Below are positions 34,131 through 47,164 of a stretch of DNA of 64,000 nucleotides, one piece after another. The notes beneath the pieces are model-generated. The model saw nothing but the letters and a program-made list of their open reading frames with translations, did not search any database and was not told the DNA's origin. Position numbers and translations under genes: made by a program. Each line of letters begins with the position of its first letter. Position 1 is the first letter of the stretch. Source of the stretch: Halichoerus grypus (lineage: Eukaryota; Chordata; Mammalia; Carnivora; Phocidae); assembly GCF_964656455.1 (NCBI RefSeq), contig NC_135724.1, positions 13,539,414 to 13,603,413 of the forward strand, read 5' to 3'.

Positions 34131-36609
34131 TGAAATAACTGGAGATAATAAACTACTTCCAATGATGAGAAAAAAATCAATTTATATATGGTATTTTCTA
34201 ACAATAAACTGGATATAAAAGAAAGAGGAAGAACATTTAGCTGATGGACTATACAAAACTTGTCCCTCATACACACAAAATGTAAAATTTAAAATTTTGT
34301 ATTTTTAGGAGCAAAGAAAGACTAATTACTAGCTATGGATACAAAATTATATACTACAGTGATCAAAGACAATCAACAATCAAGTATAAACCTAAGAGAC
34401 TACAAATAATGACAAAATCCAGCCATTTTTTTATGCCAAATCCAAAAAAACTTTCCATTTCCACATTTGTCATTGTTAATGGTGACAAACTCTGTTAGAG
34501 CAGCATTATTAACTTTTTAGCCATTTGACTGCTTTTTTTACCCCAAGTTTAAAAGAATAAATGTTTCATCCATTTGGCTCTTGTTTATCAGCCTCTGCTT
34601 ATTTGCATCTTCAGTTTTACTTCAGGCATTCAGTTTGTAGGTTAAACTGGAAGGGAAAACCATCTCCAGTCCCGACATAGGGCAAAACACTGCTCACCCC
34701 TGAAAGTGAGTGCACGCTGGAGCCATGCTAGTGTGTAATCACACAATGGACTCTCTTCACCACACTGGACTCACCCACTCCATTATTCCCAAGCAGCAGA
34801 AGCAGAACTCCAGAATACACCACTGAAGCAATTATTTCTAAATTCTCACCTCAGAATAATCCACCATATACAAATGTCTTAGCTCTAGTTTTGTTTGCAA
34901 ACTATGTGAGTACAACAATGGTATCTTCTTATTTAGGTTTCTACCCCAGAAATCATAAGCCATCAAAGAACTGCTCAGTACATACAATTGAAATTTACTT
35001 AAAATTTTAGCCTAGTCCCTTAATTTGATGTCCTTGAGTTTTAGAGTAAATACAATTGATGGAAAATATAACTTCCTAGACAAACTAAGATGGATTATGA
35101 TGAATAAAGACTCATCACTACCTCATATTTTGCCAATAATGTTATATTGGCATTTATTTGTTGGCCAAAGATGTGAGAGTTTCCTCTTCATATGATAAAA
35201 AAGAAAATTATTTTGTGGTTGCATACAATAATCCCTAAAGATTATTAACTTGAAAATAGAAAATCTAATATATTCATGTTATGATAAACCAGTAGATTTC
35301 ATTATGAAAAGGAACAAGGGCAACTTCTTTCATGAAAAGGATTTGAAACTAAAGCTACTTTTGGATAAATAATATACTGATTTAAATTAATTCCTGATGA
35401 ACTGAGCATTCACCTCGGGTTTTTATTTCTTGGCATTTCCCCAAACAGCTTCTGACTCTCTTTATCTTATCCCCTTCAGACAACACTTTAGCTCATATAA
35501 TCCCAAACAAATTTATAGGGAAAATAAAACTATACTTAAGAGCTTTAGAATTAAAGAATATAATCTCACACTAAGATCCGAGGGCAAAGTTCCGTTTGGA
35601 TAAATAGGAAATTATGGATTTGAAAACAGATGTTAAACTCATCCTCAAAGATATATAATTTCAACATTGCAAACAACATTTAGATAGTCCAGCTACATAG
35701 AGAATTAGTGTATACATAATACACAACAAAATTCTTATTTATCATCTTTTTATTTCCCTACAAAATGTTTGCCTCAGAAGTATTAATCTTTCAAAAGAAA
35801 GGAGTTGTCTCAAAATCTCGGGACCATTACAAATAACAACAACAAAGAATCAACTAACCAAATACAAGCTACTCTCAAAGTATAATATACTTGCTCACCA
35901 GTCCTACTGCTATGACCATTTTATGCCTTATGCCTAAAAATGGGGAAAGCAGGAGAAAGGAAAAAAAAGTATAAATATTAAATAAAGGAAGGAATAACAT
36001 ACAAGATTTCCTTTCCTTCTGAGTCTATCAATAAACTCATTTTGGAATTACTGTAAGAAATCAGTCTAGAAAGAAAAAATAGAAATCACTGATTTTCCTG
36101 ACTGACTTACCTAGATTTTATCTACCAATCCTTCATTTTTCTATATATGCATAAACACACCCAATGATGACTTCAAAGGTATAAGATAATTTTGTGTTCA
36201 AGAAAAAGACATGACTTCTGAGGGTAAAGACTGCATATAAACTCCTGAGCTTGAGTTTTTGTTTTGTTTTCTCTAAAGATAGATGAAGAAAAGCAGATGG
36301 GCAGGTAGAAAAAACAGTTTGTTTGCAATTTAGGATACTATAAACTAAGAGAAACAGGACAAACAGAACACCCATTATTTGTATTAAAAGAAGATTTTAA
36401 CTCATTTAAAACTATTTGCAGAGGAGATTGAATTAGATAAAATATTTTGAAATACTTTATTTCTGATGATTTGAAACCTTTTAAGGCAATTTTGGCTATC
36501 CATATGGATGACGAAAAAAAAAAAAGAATCTTGACCTCTACCTCATACTATAAGTAGATATTAGCATAGGAGAGTATCTATATTACCTTAACAAACACAA
36601 AGATTTCTT
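34131..36609. other. No feature recognised
   Basis: AT-rich unique-looking intron. A somewhat less AT-rich patch at 34640-34830 has no identifiable family. Confidence 0.45.
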
Positions 36610-36809
36610 TTTTTTTTATAAAGATTTTATTTATTTTTCGACAGAGAGAGAGAGACAGCGAGAGAGGGAACACAAACAGGGGGAGCAGGAGAGGAAGAAG
36701 CAGGCTTTCCACTGAGCAGTGAGGCCGACTCAGGGCTCAATCCCAGGACCCTGGGATCATGACCCGAGCCGAAGGCAGACGCTTAACGACTGAGCCACCC
36801 AGGCGCCCC
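36610..36809 (-). mobile_element. CAN-SINE
   Basis: Minus-strand SINE with target-site duplications ACAAAGATTTCTT at 36597-36609 and 36813-36825. Confidence 0.95.
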
Positions 36810-37704
36810 AAGACAAAGATTTCTTAAATAGGACACAAAAAGGAATGATCATAAGGAAAAAGTGGACATGTTGGAATACCTTAAAACTAAGAATGTCTGC
36901 CATCAAAAGACACCAATAAGAGAGTGAAAAAAGCAAGCCACAGAATGGAAAAACGGTATCAGCAACATATATAACTAGCTAAGTAAGAACTCATATTCAG
37001 AATATATAAAAAGAAAGAACCTTTACAAATTACTAAAAAAAAATGTTTTAAAGAGACAACCCAGTAAAAAACTGGGCCTCCCTCCCAGCTTTCTCTCTCT
37101 CACACACATTTATTTACAGAGTCAGTGAACATACGCTGCAAGGTGCTCAACCTTAGTTACTGGGAAATGCAAATTAGAATCACAAAGAGGTCACACTGTA
37201 CACCAAGCAGAAAGGCTCAATTTAAGACCAACAGTACCAACTATTAGCAAAGATGTGTACAAACTCTTATACACTGCTGATAGAAATATAAACTGGTACA
37301 AACCTCTTTGGAACTGTTAGCATGATCCACTAAAGTTAAAACGTGAATATTCTATGACTCATCCATCCCATTCCTACAGATTTACCCAACAAAAATACAT
37401 ATGTAATTACACTAAGAGATGTACAGGATTTTTCACAACCACCTTAGTTGTAATTAGAAAAAGAAAAATGGAAACAATACAACTGTCCATAAACAGCAGA
37501 ATGAATAAACTGTGGTACAATTATACATTGTGATACCCCACAGCAATGAAAATGAATTATCATTACATGCAAAAGCATGGATGAATTTTACAAACAACTT
37601 TAAGCAGAAGCTAAACACAAAAGAGTACATATGATATAGTTCCATTTATATACAGGTCAAAACAGGCAAAATTAATTGATAATGTCAGAAATCAGGAGAG
37701 TGGT

Positions 37705-37877
37705 GGGGCGCCTGGGTGGCTCAGTCAGTTGAGTGTCCTACTCTTGATTTCAGCTCAGGTCATGATTTCAAATTTGTGGGATTGAGCCTCAAGTCCGGCT
37801 CCACGCTCAGCGTGGAGTCTGCTTGAGATTCTCTCCCTCTGCCTCTGTTCCTCCCCGCATCTAAAATAAATAAATAA
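37705..37877 (+). mobile_element. CAN-SINE, older of a tandem pair
   Basis: This copy has head GGGGCGCCTGGGTGGCTCAG and a diverged body, ending at AAATAAATAAATAA where the second SINE begins. The remainder of its tail (TAAATAAATAAATAAAATCT and A run, 38041-38075) lies after the second copy. The pair is flanked by AATCAGGAGAGTGGT at 37690-37704 and AATCAGGAGAGTAGT at 38079 onward. Confidence 0.93.
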
Positions 37878-38040
37878 GGGGCGCCTGGGTGGCTCAGTCG
37901 TTAAGCATCTGCCTTCAGCTCGGGACATCAAGCCCCGCATCGGGCTCCCTGCTCGTCAGAAGCCTGCTTCTCCCTCTCCCACTCCCCCTGCTTGTGTTCC
38001 CTCTCTCGCTGTGTCTCTGTCAAATAAATAAAATCTTTTT
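37878..38040 (+). mobile_element. CAN-SINE inserted in the tail of another CAN-SINE
   Basis: A complete, less diverged SINE begins GGGGCGCCTGGGTGGCTCAG directly after the AATAAATAA tail of the preceding copy and ends AAATAAATAAAATCTTTTTT. Tail sequence of the first SINE resumes afterwards. Confidence 0.92.
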
Positions 38041-38519
38041 TAAATAAATAAATAAATAAAATCTAAAAAAAAAAAGGCAATCAGGAGAGTAGTTATTTTA
38101 GAGGAGTGGGGTAGAGGTAATAACTAGTAACTAGGGGGCCCAAGGGAATTTGGGATGTTGGTAATACTCTATTTCTTGAGCTCAGAGGTAGTCACTTGGT
38201 GATTAAGACTTGTGCAGCTTTCTGAATGTATATTTCAATAAAAGACTTAATTTCTTTAAAAATAAAAGCAATTTGACTTAGAAAGCTAATGATAAGCAAA
38301 TATTTAAATTAAAATTTCTAGCGTATACCAAGTGTTAACACCAACATGAACCCTTAATATATCCAGAGAGCACACTCTTCCAGCACTAAACATCTTGAGA
38401 TTATTTTTAAATCTGACTTCATTTAAGAGAGACTTTTAAGGCATAAAATAAAAACAAAAACAGAAGTGATTAAGGCATAGGCAGTATGCATTCTCGATTT
38501 TCCAGTCTACTCAGCAAAT

Positions 38520-38850
38520 TCATCTTCTGCCACTCACCATATACCCAATCCTCACTGGGCTTCTCTCCACATTAATACTTTCTACCCTGCCCTGTCTTCG
38601 TTCCTGCTATTCTGCCTGCCTGAAATGACTTTCCTGAACTCCTATGTCAATTCAATTTTTCATTTGAACTTTATCAATCTGAACTCCTCCACCGAAAAGG
38701 CATAGTTAGGAGGTTTCTACTTAGTTTATACTCCTTTCACAACTTCAAACGTTGTCATTTGTCTGTCCAACTAAGTTCCAAGTGATTACTGAGGGCACAG
38801 TCTCATTCATTGATACATTCGCAATGCTTGGCACAGTAGAAAGATGGATG
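38520..38850 (+). mobile_element. LINE-2 3' region
   Basis: CT-rich body with GCCTGCCTGAAATGACTTTC, a GAGGGCACAGTCTCATTCAT segment, and ATGCTTGGCACAGTAGAAAG near the end, as in L2. Confidence 0.62.
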
Positions 38851-39835
38851 AAAATATGCATGTGTACGTTAAAAAAAAGTTACAGAATGAGACCAAATTA
38901 CTTTTAACTCAACCAGTATTTAAGTGCTTATTTTAGCTAAGATATTTAGCCCTAATTAGGAGATTAGAAATAAGATTACTTTAATTCAGCTGCATTTTGT
39001 AGTGCGCGTCTTGCTACCTCTCTCTACCTATCGCATATAGCTGTATGATGTTCTACAGTCACGTACACTGTACCTGCAATGCTTAAAACAGTTTCAATCA
39101 TCAATATTCATAAAGTCATATTCTATTCAGGAGAGGGTGAATCCCCACTTGTTCGGGTTCCACTGTGCTCTTTCCCCTCCAGGGAATTTAATCGGTTCCC
39201 TTCCCCAGTGTCCCCCCTCTGGGAGACTTGGGGTCTGTTCTCATTTGCCTCCTGGGTTGGCTCTGCTGTTGTCCTGCTGTTCAGATTCAGCTCCTCAGTT
39301 CCAAAAGACCTGCTACTCTCCCCTCTCCCTGGGCACGCAGTCTGTCCCTTCCCTAATCAGCGCTGAGTTTACCCTTCTTTTCTCTGGCCTTTCTTCCCAT
39401 CGACAACTGGAAGAAAGAGTAGCTCACTTCCCCTCTGCTCCTTCCCTCAACCTTTCTTTGCCTCTGGGTGCTCGCACACACGTTGGCCCAAGGAAGGAAG
39501 GTAGTCAGGGGAATGAGGGAAACAGAAGGTGAAAAGGAAATGAGGTAAAAGAAGATGGGGAGAGGGGAAAGAGAGGAAGTAAAAATATAAATGGCGCGGA
39601 CATACAGCAAAACAGCACAAAGGTTAACGGTGTTCCTAGAGACTAGGAATGACAGCGTCAGTGTACATGAATGTGAATATGGACCTGAAAGGTAAATATA
39701 AACAATGGAATGTGGAAAAGACAAGAAATAGGTGAGAAAATGTATTGAGATGGTGAAGAGACAGAAGGTAAATTCCCAAGACTTGGTAAGAGAAAAGGGA
39801 AACTATGGACATAAAAACAAATGGGATGTCCGCAC
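38851..39835. other. Unassigned region with a GC-richer patch
   Basis: The patch 39125-39480 is pyrimidine-rich with overlapping open frames of 95-131 codons on the + strand. It shows no protein similarity, no CpG cluster and no splice-site pair I can support. A GA-rich stretch follows at 39480-39600. Confidence 0.4.
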
Positions 39836-40205
39836 AGCTCAGCGGTGACGTGCGTGGGCTGTGAGGTCAAGCTGTCGAAGTCCAAACCCCAGCTCTGTCC
39901 TTTAGGAGCTGTGCAAACTTTGGACAAGTTCCCTAACAACCCCTTAGCGGTAGATTTTTGTTGTTGTTCTGCTTTGTTTTAATGTTTTTGCCAGTGCTGT
40001 ATCCATAGCACCTAGAACAATGCCTAACACACAGTATAAATTCAAAACACAGTTACTGAATTAATGAATGAATACCCTTAACCTCTCTGAGAATTTCCAT
40101 AGCCATAAAATGAAGATTATATCAAACCAAATGGTTGTGAGGCTAAGACAAATGGAAAGCATTTAGAACAATGTCAGGCATCACAGAAAGCATTCAATAA
40201 AGTGA
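39836..40205 (+). mobile_element. MIR SINE in two parts
   Basis: First part 39836-39950 (CAGCTCTGTCCTTTAGGAGC, TGGACAAGTTCCCTAACAAC) and second part about 40076-40205 (TTAACCTCTCTGAGAATTTC, GAACAATGTCAGGCATCACA). The middle holds a different old repeat end (CTAGAACAATGCCTAACACA). Confidence 0.55.
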
Positions 40206-40583
40206 GCTTTTTACTAGACATCAAGCTATTATAACTAGAGAAATCTGAGCACACCTGCAGAGAAGTACTCCCCCCCACAGTCAGCTATGAGCAAAATTAG
40301 CAATAACATAATTTTTAAATAATTTATTTTACAAGGTACAGTGCTGACAATTTTTAAAATCTGGGTGTAAAACTTACATAAATATTTCAAAATTTACTAA
40401 GCTCTTCAGTTTAGGAAATATGATCATCAATGGCACCAACTGTAATACTTTCTTTTACTAATTGTTTTAGAAAAATGAAAACGAAAACACAATCCTCTAG
40501 GCTCATTCAGCACTGTACAACAGCCTGCACAGGGTCAACCGACTCCAGAGACCTGGATCCCATGTTTAAGATAAACATGGGCA

Positions 40584-40779
40584 GGGCGCCTGGGTGGCTC
40601 AGTTGGTTAAGCGACTGCCTTCGGCTCAGGTCATGATCCCGGAGTCCTGGGATCAAGTCCCACATCGGGCTCCCAGCTCAGCAGGGAGCCTGCTTCTCCC
40701 TCAGACCCTCTCCCCTCTCATGCTGTTTCTCTCTCTCTCTCTCAAATAAATAAATAAATAAAATCTTAAAAAAAAAAAA
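40584..40779 (+). mobile_element. CAN-SINE with perfect target-site duplication
   Basis: Full-length SINE. Perfect direct repeats AAGATAAACATGGGCA at 40568-40583 and 40780-40795 show a recent, precise insertion. Confidence 0.96.
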
Positions 40780-41944
40780 AAGATAAACATGGGCATACTC
40801 ACCCCAGTAGCTGATCCCAAATACTAAATTATCTGAGTCCTTTATAATTACTTTTTGACATGTTGTCTCACTTGTAGCACCAATTAATTTTGGTAGTGAA
40901 ACTGTACATTACATAAAAACAGTTTGTGCTTGATGCTTCTCTTTAACTCCAAACCACACCTACCATGTAAAAAAAAAAAAAAAAAAAAAGTCACCTTGGC
41001 AAACCCACAGTTAAGAATTAATTGTTCTGGATAATTATATTAGAAATTAGCTTTAATTCAACTCTCAACTTAATGTGCACAAATACCAAGGGAAATTTCC
41101 AGTTAAGTGAAAGTAGACAATAAAAAGACTTCATAAAATAAACTTCAGCTGAATTTCTCTCTGTTGGTACATCTACCACCAGCAGTAACAAGAGATCCTT
41201 ACTCCTAAGGATTGAGGTTATGAGTGTTTACAAAAACTCACTAAGTCAGGCAAAGAATGCAGCTAGCCTGAGAAGCCCGAGAAGCCCATTCAGCACCCAA
41301 AACCTCCAAGGCACTCTGGAAAAAAAGGCCCTAGCTCAATAAGTTATTATTAGGATCACTAGCAGTTAAGACAAACTCTCAACGCAATAAAACAAATAAT
41401 TAGAACCAAGCCAAGTATCAAAACTGAGAGTCATTCCCCTCTTTTTTATATGACTCCCTGAAGGAATGCCTCATTCTTTAACTACCCTCACTTTGCCTCC
41501 CCCATGGGAGAGATTTTAACTGCATATAATGAAAGATATTAAGGGTGAGAGTCTGCACTATGTGTGATCAACCTTAGAAGCAAAAAAAAAAAGAAAAAGT
41601 TGAGACCATCACTGTACAGTTATCTAATATTAATACTGTTAGAGCAAGTTTTAAAACATGAAGACTGCACTTGCTAAAAATAATCCAACCACAAAAATAT
41701 AGAGCTGACCCAAATAAATTACACTGATGCAACACAAAGTCTAAAGCATTCATTTATTTGCTCTGATTATGGTGGCAAAAGGTACAATAAGATATGTCAA
41801 AATTCCACAATGTATGCTAAATAAACCATCACAGATTATAACCGGTGGAATAAAATAGGGACTCAAATTAATCACGGTCTATCTATAAGTTGAAGAGTGG
41901 TAATAAGAGGAGGTGACAAGCATTACAGTTAATTAGCCACTTGG

Positions 41945-42245
41945 CTTGTTCCCTCATTTCCTTCAAGTCTCCTCAAACCGCAGTAAGGCCGGCCCTAACC
42001 ACCCCATTTATAATACCCGAACCTGCCTCCTCCCAGTGTGCTGGCACCCCCTTTCCCTGCCCCACTTTTTCTTTTTTTCCATAGCACCTATCACTGAATA
42101 TATTATGTAATCTATTTCTTTCTGTATTATGCTTATCTTTTCTCTCCACTAGAATATAAACTTCATGGGACACAGATTTTTGTTTTATTCCTGGCTGGAT
42201 TCTGAGAACCTATTCAGTGCTTCCACATAGTGGCCTCAATAAAAA
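41945..42245 (+). mobile_element. LINE-2 3' region
   Basis: Pyrimidine-rich L2-like sequence with CCTATCACTGAATATATTAT, CTCCACTAGAATATAAACTT and CATGGGACACAGATTTTTGT, ending CTCAATAAAAAG. Confidence 0.65.
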
Positions 42246-43044
42246 GTTACATAGTGAATGGCTGGGTAATATTTAACATCCATTTTACTATGATAACAGT
42301 GTTTTCGTTACAAAAGAATATGCTTAAACAAACAGGCTGGAAAGTAAGAATTTTATTTATCAGGTTTTTTTACTTTAAGTATCTGAGGATTTAACTGAAA
42401 CAAATGAGTAAAGATCAAAGCTAACTACTGTTCAATAAGATCAAATATCTGTATCTCACTTGGTCAACATTCATAGATCGCTTGCCTATGTACAGAATTC
42501 TAAGAAAGGACGATTTAGGCTTGAATTGCAAAAGGAACAGAAAATAGCATCTCTCTTCCTGAGCAATTAACAATCCAGATGACAATATGCAATCCAAAAA
42601 CAAAACAGTCATCAACAGTTTTCGGAGACAACTGCAAATTCTTAACAAGTTCATTTCTATCTTCCAGCAGATGGCTGACCAAAACTGTGCTCTGTTGATG
42701 TTTTTAACAAATTTTCACAATGAATAATCATGTTCAAATGCTTTCTCTTTGCCTATGGATAGAGTCCCTGGCACATTCTATGCAAAGGCACCTGATGGTG
42801 CTCCAGGAAAAGAGCTGTACTTTTTCTGTTCTGATAACCTTCAACTCTTCCCTATTTCAAACGTTCAAATACTTCCATCTATAAAGTTCAGCCAAGTTCA
42901 TACACTATCTGGCAAAACAACAAAATACAAAGAGACCTGGGACCTTGGCAGGGAAAGGGATGAAGGTTAAAGCTGTGTTTGAACGATTCCTTCCTTTCTC
43001 TACTAGGTTCAAAGTCTTTCTTTTAACTATTAATTCATTGTGGA

Positions 43045-43260
43045 AGCAATATAGCACTGTGGTTCAAAGATGTAAATTCTGGTGCCAGACAGCCTAGGTT
43101 TGAGTCCTAACTCTGTCGCTCACTTCCTCTGTTGACCTGTGTCTTAGTGCTCTCCCTGCAAAACGGTCAAAAGCACAGTACCTTCCTCACTAGTTTGTGG
43201 CAAGGGCAAGGAAGCCGGTATACCTGTAAAGTGTGGGGAGTATTAGAGCCTCTGAACACT
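43045..43260 (+). mobile_element. MIR SINE
   Basis: Plus-strand MIR with ATAGCACTGTGGTTCAAAGA, CAGCCTAGGTTTGAGTCCTA and CTCTGTCGCTCACTTCC. Confidence 0.7.
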
Positions 43261-43821
43261 ACCTCTAAGTCTCACAAACTTGGAACTGACTTTTAACAAT
43301 GTACTTCAACAAAGTCCACTATGATCAACAATTTTAGGTTTGTCCAGAAAGTTATCACAAGATATAACCTGCTTTATAAATTGCGGGTTCACACAGGAAA
43401 CAAATAAGAAGAATGTTCATTCCATGGATGGGAAGCTCAGTAACCTTTCAAAGAATGACAAGTTTCAGGTTGTACAAGAAATTAACGTACCTCCAGTAAA
43501 AGATGACACAGAATAACTGTATCTCCAGAACATAATTTTAATTGCTATGCATAGGACATTTGAGAGCAGTAACAGACGGGAAGTAGAGAAAGCTGCACAG
43601 CAGGCAATTACGGCAATACTCCAGGCAATGGGGCGGTAAGGGTTTAAGGGGAACTTGCAAAGGGAGAGGTCGACAGGCCATTCTAACAGTCTGAGTGAGG
43701 AGGAGCAACAGGATAATGGCGGCAGAAAGGGATTCTATAGTTTCTAGAGGATGGGATGGAAGATGAACTTACATTTATTTCAGGTGATGACGGTTCCTTA
43801 AAAGCAGAGGTTCCTTTAAAA

Positions 43822-44043
43822 GCAGAAGTTAGCAAACTACCGCCCAAGGGCCAAGTCCAGCCTGTGGCTTGTTTTTCTATGGTCGGTGAGCTAAGAATGG
43901 TTCTTAAATTTTTAAAGTAGACTTTTAAAGGGTTGTAAAAGCAAAACAAATAAAAATAAGAATATGCAATAGATCTATGTGACCTGCAAAGCCTAAAATA
44001 TTTCCTCTTCAGCCCTAGACAGAAAAAGTTTGCCAACCTCTGC
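43822..44043. mobile_element. hAT-like non-autonomous DNA transposon
   Basis: A 222-bp element bounded by near-perfect terminal inverted repeats: GCAGAAGTTAGCAAACT at 43822-43838 and AGTTTGCCAACCTCTGC at 44027-44043 (two mismatches). The interior has GCCCAAGGGCCAAGTCCAGC and GACCTGCAAAGCCTAAAATA, a common mammalian MER-type pattern. Exact family not assigned. Confidence 0.78.
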
Positions 44044-44782
44044 CTGAAAGTAATATAAAGGCAGATTCCGAAATCAGCTGGAACCCGTGGATAATGAACA
44101 GGTTTGGGGGCTGCATAGTGTAAGGTCCATGATTTCCACTTTCTCTACTCTGTTCTCAAGAGAAGCGTTTTGTTCTCTACTCCATCTGCTTAATCCTTAA
44201 TGTGGTTATGTTAGTAAAACTACTGATACTCATTACGACCTAATCCTCCCCTGCACTGCAAGCCTAGGCCTACAGAGTCCCCTTTGAATATTTAAATAAC
44301 AAGAGCCAGTTTTGAGGATTTCAGTCTTTGTCATCAACAATAAATCTACAAATAAAATCTAAGTGATTTGTGTAAAAAAAAAAATAGTACTTTAAATTGT
44401 TAATTGTGTGCTTGTGTATTTATGACATTTCTTCTTAAGTTTTAAAAGGCTGATCAGTCTTACAGAGAGCCACTTATCCCCAAGATAAAAATGCTGATTT
44501 AACATTTAACAAAACCTACCTTTCAGGAAAGCAAATTAGTTAGTTACGGCAAAGGTGACTATGCATGTGGATAGCAACAACAGAGACTCATCCATATCAG
44601 GAAACCAAACTTGTAAAACTTAGGTCTGATGCAGGACTGGACACAATGGAAACTAAGACCCAACAGCAGGCCAAGCGACCCCTCAGTTGGAGAAACATCC
44701 AAACAGTAGGCCAATGGACCCCGGTTTGAGAAACATTCAACTAGTCCAAACCAGAGCAGGTAGAGCAGGGAACTGCCAACAT

Positions 44783-44990
44783 GGTATGATAGTTAAGAGT
44801 ACAGACTTTGGAGTTAGAGCTCTATCTGAACGCTGGGCTTATCTCTTCCTGTGTGAACTTGGGTAAATTACTAAGCCAAACCTTAGTTTATTCAACTGTA
44901 AAATAGGTAAACTGCCATATATAGATACTACAGAAATATCTATAGTATCTGGCATGTGCCTGATACCTAGCAAGCACTCACAACCCTATT
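44783..44990 (+). mobile_element. MIR SINE
   Basis: Plus-strand MIR: GTATGATAGTTAAGAGTACA, TGTGTGAACTTGGGTAAATT, TTCAACTGTAAAATAGG and TAGCAAGCACTCAC. Confidence 0.72.
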
Positions 44991-45117
44991 CATTATCTAG
45001 CTACTCTAGCACCATACATCTTTCTTGAAGACTGTCCTCTTTAATTTTTTTCGTTCTGATCTATCATCAATTAACAAATGGAAGGGTGATAAAATAAATG
45101 GATTAGGAAAAAAAAAT

Positions 45118-45324
45118 TTTTTTTCAGAGAGAGAAAGAGAGTGTGAGCTGGGGGAGGGGGGTGCTGGTGGGTGGGGGCAGAGAGAGAGGGTAAGTGAGAA
45201 TCCCAAGCAGGCTCCACGCTCAGCATGGAGCCTGAGGTAGGGCTTGATCCTATGATCCTGAGATCATGACCCCAGTAGAAATCAAGAGTTGCACGCTTAA
45301 CTGACTGAGACACCCGGGTACCCC
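45118..45324 (-). mobile_element. CAN-SINE, diverged
   Basis: Minus-strand SINE with a GA/GT-rich body (GGGGGAGGGGGGTGCTGGTG) and the CCACGCTCAGCATGGAGCCT motif. Direct repeats like AGGAAAAAATTTTT flank it near 45105 and 45326. Confidence 0.9.
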
Positions 45325-45798
45325 AGGAAAAATTTTTTTAATGCAAAATGTATAAAGTTAGAAAAGGTTGAAATGGAGGAACAGAAGAGAAATACTGGGT
45401 ACTAAAGGTAGGAATGCAATCACTGTTAACTAACGTTATAATGTACATAAAGCTCCATGTTCAGTAAGTCCAGATTACAGTTGTGGTTATAGGAGAATAG
45501 CAAGCTATAGCAGTCTGGAAAAAGGACCAGTCAGTATTAGGAATGTAGGAATGAATGGCCAAGGCTAAAGAGTAGGTAGATCAAGTTTCATATCACCAGG
45601 TGAATCTGGCAGTTGGAACAAGATGGTTCCTACAGGTAGGCAAGCTGACATGAGAGTGAAACAGCAGTAGGTGATAAAGATTCAGCTTTGAAGACTTATC
45701 CATAACAGTTAGGAAGAACTGAGTGGAAAAGGTAGAACCTCAGTCTCCAAGCAACTGAAGTACTAGGCTGGAAACCAGAGAAGGGACTGTAATGTGGC

Positions 45799-45851
45799 AG
45801 AAAGGGAAAGGAGAGGGGAGGAGGGAAGAATGGAAGGAGGGAGGGAGGGAG
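45799..45851 (+). repeat. Polypurine tract with (GGGA)n end
   Basis: More than 50 bases of A and G with only one T, ending in GGAGGGAGGGAGGGA. It could form triplex DNA. Confidence 0.8.
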
Positions 45852-46399
45852 TTAGATGAAAGTCTGAAGGGGAGAAAAAAGAGCTCAAAAAACAAAGCTA
45901 GAGCTTAATTACCAGGAAGAGGTAAAAGGACATGGCTGGGACCCAGTAGCCATGTTGGCTTGATCTGGGACAGGTTTAGTCCCAAAATACCACGTGGACT
46001 GAAACTCCTGGGAGGCTTTGGTGGGGAGAAGGACTGTTACACAGATTCAGCCACAGATCAGCAAGGTCATGGCACAGGGAGTCATATTGATAAATAAGAG
46101 TTTCTCCTTCTCTTCAGAGCCAAGTTTCTTTGAAGGGCACCTACCTCTACCCTCTACCTCCCACATACTGGCCCCCACTGTCCGTAACAGTCTCACTCTT
46201 GAACCACTCTCCCCAGCCCATCCCAACTTCTGTAACATTCCCCTTCTCCAGTTTTCTACTTCTCAAAATTCTTCTCAATCTTCTTTATGGAATTCCTCTT
46301 ACAGATGCTCTGATCATCAGGTTCATTAAATATGGGCGGTTTCTATAAATGTGAGTGGTTTCCAGCTCTGAATTCTAGGTTCCTCACTTGTATTCACTT

Positions 46400-46870
46400 C
46401 CATGACATCATTCTTAACTCCAACATCACAAGGTCAGCCCAATCCCTCTCCTAACTACATACTAGTACCAAACTGGCTGCTGAACCTCTCTACTAGGAAG
46501 ACCTACAAGCACATGAAATCCAAATCCAAATTAAACTCATCATCTCATCTCCTAAAAGCTGTTCTTCCTCGTATATTTTTTCTCTGGCTTCCCCATTTGT
46601 TACTCAAACCTTAAGCCTGCTAGTTAATCTGGACACACTGGGTTTTTTTTCCTCCATATCAAATTTATCATTAGCCAAATCTCCATTCTAAATCTCTCTA
46701 ATCCATTCTTCCCTCCCTCCACTCCTCCTACAACTGCTTCAGTTCAGGCCCTCATTTTGTCTTTCCTAGATGACAACTGCAATCCATTTGTACTTAATCC
46801 AGTTTACTTTATCCCTCCACTCTGCTAATGTCATCAATTATTCTCCTGTCTAATATCCTTTAATGATTGC
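46400..46870 (+). mobile_element. LINE-2 fragment
   Basis: L2-like sequence including GAAGACCTACAAGCACATGA and ACTGCTTCAGTTCAGGCCCT. It is followed by a minus-strand MIR. Confidence 0.52.
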
Positions 46871-46904
46871 CCCACAGCCTTTAGATGACAGTAACAATAA
46901 TTAC

Positions 46905-47135
46905 ATTAACAACATCTGGAACTAGCATTTATTGAGCACACACTCTCAAGTGTTGACCGAATTTAATCATCACAACACTTCTATGAGGTAGGTACAATTA
47001 TTAGCTCCGATTTGCTGATGAGGCACCAGAGACCAAAAGAGCTGTCCCCAGGTCACAGAGCAGGTTAGGAGAAGGAAAAGCCAGATCCAATCTAGAGCCA
47101 TGCTCTTACCCACTGGACAGTAGTGCCTCACCTAA
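46905..47135 (-). mobile_element. MIR SINE
   Basis: Minus-strand MIR, + strand reading TTATTGAGCACACACTCTCA, TATGAGGTAGGTACAATTAT, CAGGTCACAGAGCAGG and CATGCTCTTACCCACTGG. Confidence 0.75.
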
Positions 47136-47164
47136 ACTAGCAAGAACAGAGCAAAGGAAGTTCT

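Larger units (their letters stand above)
36840..38250 (+). mobile_element. Old L1 3' region with two nested CAN-SINEs
   Basis: Decayed + strand L1 sequence: the ORF2 tail (GGAAATGCAAATTAGAATCA near 37165), then segments like those for tethered C-terminal ORF2 codons, ending in an old 3' UTR with ATTTCAATAAAAGACTT near 38230. Two CAN-SINEs (37705-38075) interrupt it within the direct repeat AATCAGGAGAGT. No open frame survives. Confidence 0.75.

Noticed and set aside
39079..39532. Overlapping 95- and 131-codon open frames in a GC-richer patch
   Set aside because: Low-complexity Pro/Ser/Leu-rich translation, no family resemblance, no splice sites that could join them to PHLPP1, and wrong strand for it.
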